The notes under the pieces are model-generated. The model searched no databases, was not told where the DNA came from, and saw only the letters and a list, made by a program, of their open reading frames with translations. Source: Hydractinia symbiolongicarpus (Eukaryota; Cnidaria; Hydrozoa; Anthoathecata; Hydractiniidae). From it: a stretch of DNA of 64,000 bases. This document shows positions 62,701-64,000 of the stretch, piece after piece. The DNA is taken from NCBI RefSeq assembly GCF_029227915.1, contig NC_079879.1, positions 20,476,501 through 20,540,500 on the forward strand, given 5' to 3'. How positions within the stretch are numbered: the stretch's first letter is position 1; each line of letters begins with the position of its first letter. The translations under genes and the position numbers were made by a program.

Positions 62701-64000
62701 AGGGGGCAAATTAATTAATTTGCTTCTAATATGTTTAAAAGACCCTAAATTTAACAAAAAATATGTTTGTCGTCGAAATCTTACTTGTAGGCATTTTTCT
62801 AGGGTTATTTGTTATAAATTTTGCCTGTAAATTCAACGAAATGTGCCCCCTTGGTTGTTTAATGTTGACCCCCTGATCCATGACTAATATATAAATGTTT
62901 AAAAGTTCAAAATTTTTTAAGATATTTTTTTCTTGTTTTAGGCGATATCATATTATAATCGCACGATAGATTGGGATCCATCAGATGCGCCCGCTTATGT
63001 AAACAGAGGCACAGCTAAGGTAGGTGGTTCATAATGATTTTACTTAATTAACATGTCACCGCCGATAAGCACGTGGCGCTTAATTTAGGGATGGCCATTT
63101 TGTTTGACTCCATAAATACCTACTTCCTGGTTTATGGTCATGGAGCGATTTTGATTTATTTTTTTAAAAAATTTGAAACGTTTAAGAAGTAGCGCGTATC
63201 GATAGATAACCAACATGATTTTTTAATGTTTTGCATTTTTCAATATCTTATGGCTTGAATTTTGACTCCGGCAAACAAAAAGTTTAAAAAAAATAGAAGA
63301 AAAGAAGGAGTTTAAACTTGCAGACTCACATCATAGAAAAAAATAAATGATAAAAATTTAGAAATAGACAAAGTTCGAGGTGTGGGATAATAAATGCCAC
63401 GCTTTAAAAAACAGAAGAGAGAAATGTCTTTGAAAGTGTGAAGCTTTTATTTCGTTAAGAATCAGTATAATAAACTCAGCTTGTTTTTTGATCTGTGCCT
63501 GGGTAAGCATCATACTTTCAAGAATTTCAACAGTGCCTCAGGCGTCCAAGATAGCGTGAGTCTTATCGCAAACGATTCGTTTGTTTGTTTGTTTGTGTTT
63601 GTGCTTAGACTGCCTGCACCGTTATATTCTTCCATGATGTCAATCATACCGTTTTTTTTTAAATAATTATTGATACAACTGTTATGAGAAAGGATGAAGT
63701 GAGATTAAAGATACCAATCTCTTGTCAAATTTTATAGAGTATCGTAAAAGACGAAACTGCATTGCAAGATTTTGAAATCGCAGGTATAAGTTTTATTGTG
63801 TAATTTATTCTGTTAATGCTATTTATGTTTATCTTTCCCTTCACCAAAATTCATCAAGATTGCGGTATTACCTGAGTTAGGCCATTCAACAGTTTTTCGC
63901 GGGTTAGACCACGGTCATGGTTAGTGTGATTACTTTTTGTTGACGATCTTTCATAGCATCATTAGCACCGAATTGGTCGCATATATACTTCAATCGTGGC
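35799..64000 (+). CDS. Large TTC6-like tetratricopeptide-repeat protein, 3' end outside window
   Basis: Fifty exons join in phase to give 1787 codons before the window ends. Exons 1-18 encode the N-terminal ~863 residues: 35799-36080 (ATG), 36683-36873, 37038-37704, 38782-38958, 39940-40164, 40891-40961, 41472-41675, 44158-44252, 44618-44729, 44872-44959, 45733-45795, 45875-45946, 46024-46064, 46178-46219, 46670-46744, 47497-47582, 47702-47729, 48055-48124. The remaining exons are listed under the TPR array. The N-terminal part is Ser/Lys/Asn-rich and mostly disordered, with acidic patches (ESDSEDDEMEDENAED); a more ordered piece, SQRDLVFLLKEKYWYQWIDEQYAL, precedes the TPRs. TPR arrays act as protein-binding scaffolds. 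A long unstructured N-terminus plus a very long TPR array matches TTC6 best; that symbol is moderate. The unbroken phase across every junction supports one gene. The start was chosen as the first ATG of an exon with good coding character and a gtgagt donor. Confidence 0.85.
40399..40860 (+). mobile_element. tRNA-derived SINE (plus strand)
   Basis: The head at 40399-40470 folds like a tRNA: A box TAGCCTAGTGG (40405-40415), anticodon-like loop TTCTAGT between TTTGC and GCAGG, and B box GGTTCAAACCC (40448-40458). A non-tRNA body follows to roughly 40860; the 3' limit is uncertain. It lies in an intron of the TTC6-like gene, so it is a retroposon and not a working tRNA gene. Confidence 0.65.
41676..44157 (+). 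other. Largest early intron of the TTC6-like gene (2.5 kb)
   Basis: Contains a 70-codon open stretch at about 42183-42393 with no family match, and a small perfect hairpin at 43751-43772 (arms TATACCTTC and GAAGGTATA). The open frames at 42275-42514 and 42734-43051 are not supported by splice sites or homology. Confidence 0.45.
51050..51140. repeat. Short tandem repeat of AATTTTACTTC / AATTTTACCTA
   Basis: About seven imperfect copies of an ~11-14-bp T-rich unit in an intron of the TTC6-like gene. Confidence 0.6.
53076..53478. mobile_element. MITE, TA-flanked with CAGTTAACTTCGGGTAACT-type ends (pogo/mariner-like)
   Basis: Left end TA-CAGTTAACTTCGGGTAACT and right end AGTTACCGGGAGCTGACTG-TA are imperfect inverted repeats. 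TA duplication and CAGT termini fit the Tc1/mariner-pogo group. The 403 bp interior has no open frame and includes several GAGTTAA motifs. It is intronic in the TTC6-like gene. Confidence 0.6.
53805..54103 (+). repeat. Direct duplication of a ~100-bp intron segment
   Basis: 53805-53903 and 54005-54103 share long stretches including AATGTCCCAGATACTGATG and GAGTTTCTC at about 85-90% identity, 200 bp apart, in one intron. The spacer (53930-53995) has its own relative at 55066-55133 in another intron (CCTAGAAGAAT, GTAATGCT, AAAGTTGGA). Confidence 0.75.
55390..55518 (+). other. Possible alternative terminal exon of the TTC6-like gene
   Basis: A ttcag acceptor at 55385-55389 follows exon 55150-55284 and matches its phase. 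The frame is then open for 42 codons (RGSKEDILNYVSLLSQ and onward) to a stop at 55516-55518. It has protein-like composition. The main form skips it, joining 55284 to 56030 (KPWNPKQCW). Chance is not excluded. Confidence 0.35.
57277..58030. mobile_element. piggyBac-like MITE, TTAA-flanked
   Basis: Perfect TTAA on both sides (57273-57276 and 58031-58034). The inverted ends CCCTATTCGGTCCGGGG / CCCCGGACCGAATAGGG match over 17 bases. TTAA targets and CCC ends are hallmarks of piggyBac. Just inside each end is a GC-rich hairpin (GGGCGGATTCCGCCC and GGGCGGAATCCGCCC); the right one runs into a C-tract of about 22. The 754-bp interior is AT-rich and non-coding. It lies in an intron of the TTC6-like gene. 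Confidence 0.75.
61320..61382. repeat. (ATTC)n microsatellite
   Basis: An imperfect run of ATTC/ATTT units in an intron of the TTC6-like gene, shortly after exon 61235-61310. Confidence 0.8.

Larger units (their letters stand above)
48287..64000 (+). other. TPR array of the TTC6-like protein (exons 19-50)
   Basis: Exons 48287-48394, 48960-48997, 49481-49559, 50405-50472, 50589-50646, 51301-51363, 51589-51695, 52112-52211, 52545-52642, 52889-53002, 53631-53744, 54152-54245, 54597-54671, 54787-54839, 54978-55062, 55150-55284, 56030-56176, 57065-57163, 58407-58522, 58947-59085, 59207-59260, 60043-60123, 60199-60251, 61025-61159, 61235-61310, 61679-61739, 61938-62029, 62158-62205, 62340-62462, 62942-63019, 63738-63783, 63966-64000. 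At least twenty TPR units are visible, for example ALEDYKSANKLEPTNTTALY, AITDLSVSIHLKPNNHLAF and ISYYNRTIDWDPSDAPAYVN. Exon borders often fall at the same place within the 34-residue repeat, consistent with growth by exon duplication. The last exon runs off the window at YFNRG. Confidence 0.88.

Overview
This is animal nuclear DNA: AT-rich, with dense short introns (nearly all GT..AG) and many small DNA-transposon remnants. The gene set (a CRK-type SH2/SH3 adaptor, an RNF38/44-type RING ligase, a kinesin, a TTC6-like TPR protein) is metazoan. The repeat flavour suggests an early-branching animal such as a cnidarian, but that is an impression and not proven by the sequence. I assembled exons by hand from splice sites, reading phase and family motifs. 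In all five genes the exon phases join without a break, apart from one transposon insertion.

Layout. (1) 699-10105 (+): the 3' two thirds of a kinesin gene. It has the second half of the motor, a large insertion between two motor strands, a coiled coil, and an S/T-P repeat tail. (2) 11619-13965 (-): a complete RNF38/RNF44-like RING-H2 E3 ligase of 359 aa. (3) 18723-23196 (+): an ankyrin-repeat gene resembling ANKRD53. One coding exon is split by a 3187-bp PIF/Harbinger transposon with 60-bp inverted ends and a perfect TTA target duplication. (4) 24794-34570 (-): a complete CRK adaptor (SH2-SH3-SH3, 287 aa) that keeps the linker YAxP tyrosine; its introns hold a 27-unit minisatellite. (5) 35799 to beyond 64000 (+): a very large TTC6-like gene, 50 exons and 1787 codons so far, with a long disordered N-terminus followed by a long TPR array that runs off the window.

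Accessory content: two tRNA-derived SINE families, a putative Helitron end, and several MITE families. These include a TTAA-flanked piggyBac-like element, TA-flanked pogo-like and CCTTAAGG elements, a GGGTGGCCAC-ended element, and a CAACCTCGTCCCCAGGG-ended family. The genes share no obvious pathway; this is an ordinary metazoan gene neighbourhood. The most striking single signal is the young Harbinger insertion inside a coding exon. The ~245-residue insertion in the kinesin motor comes next.
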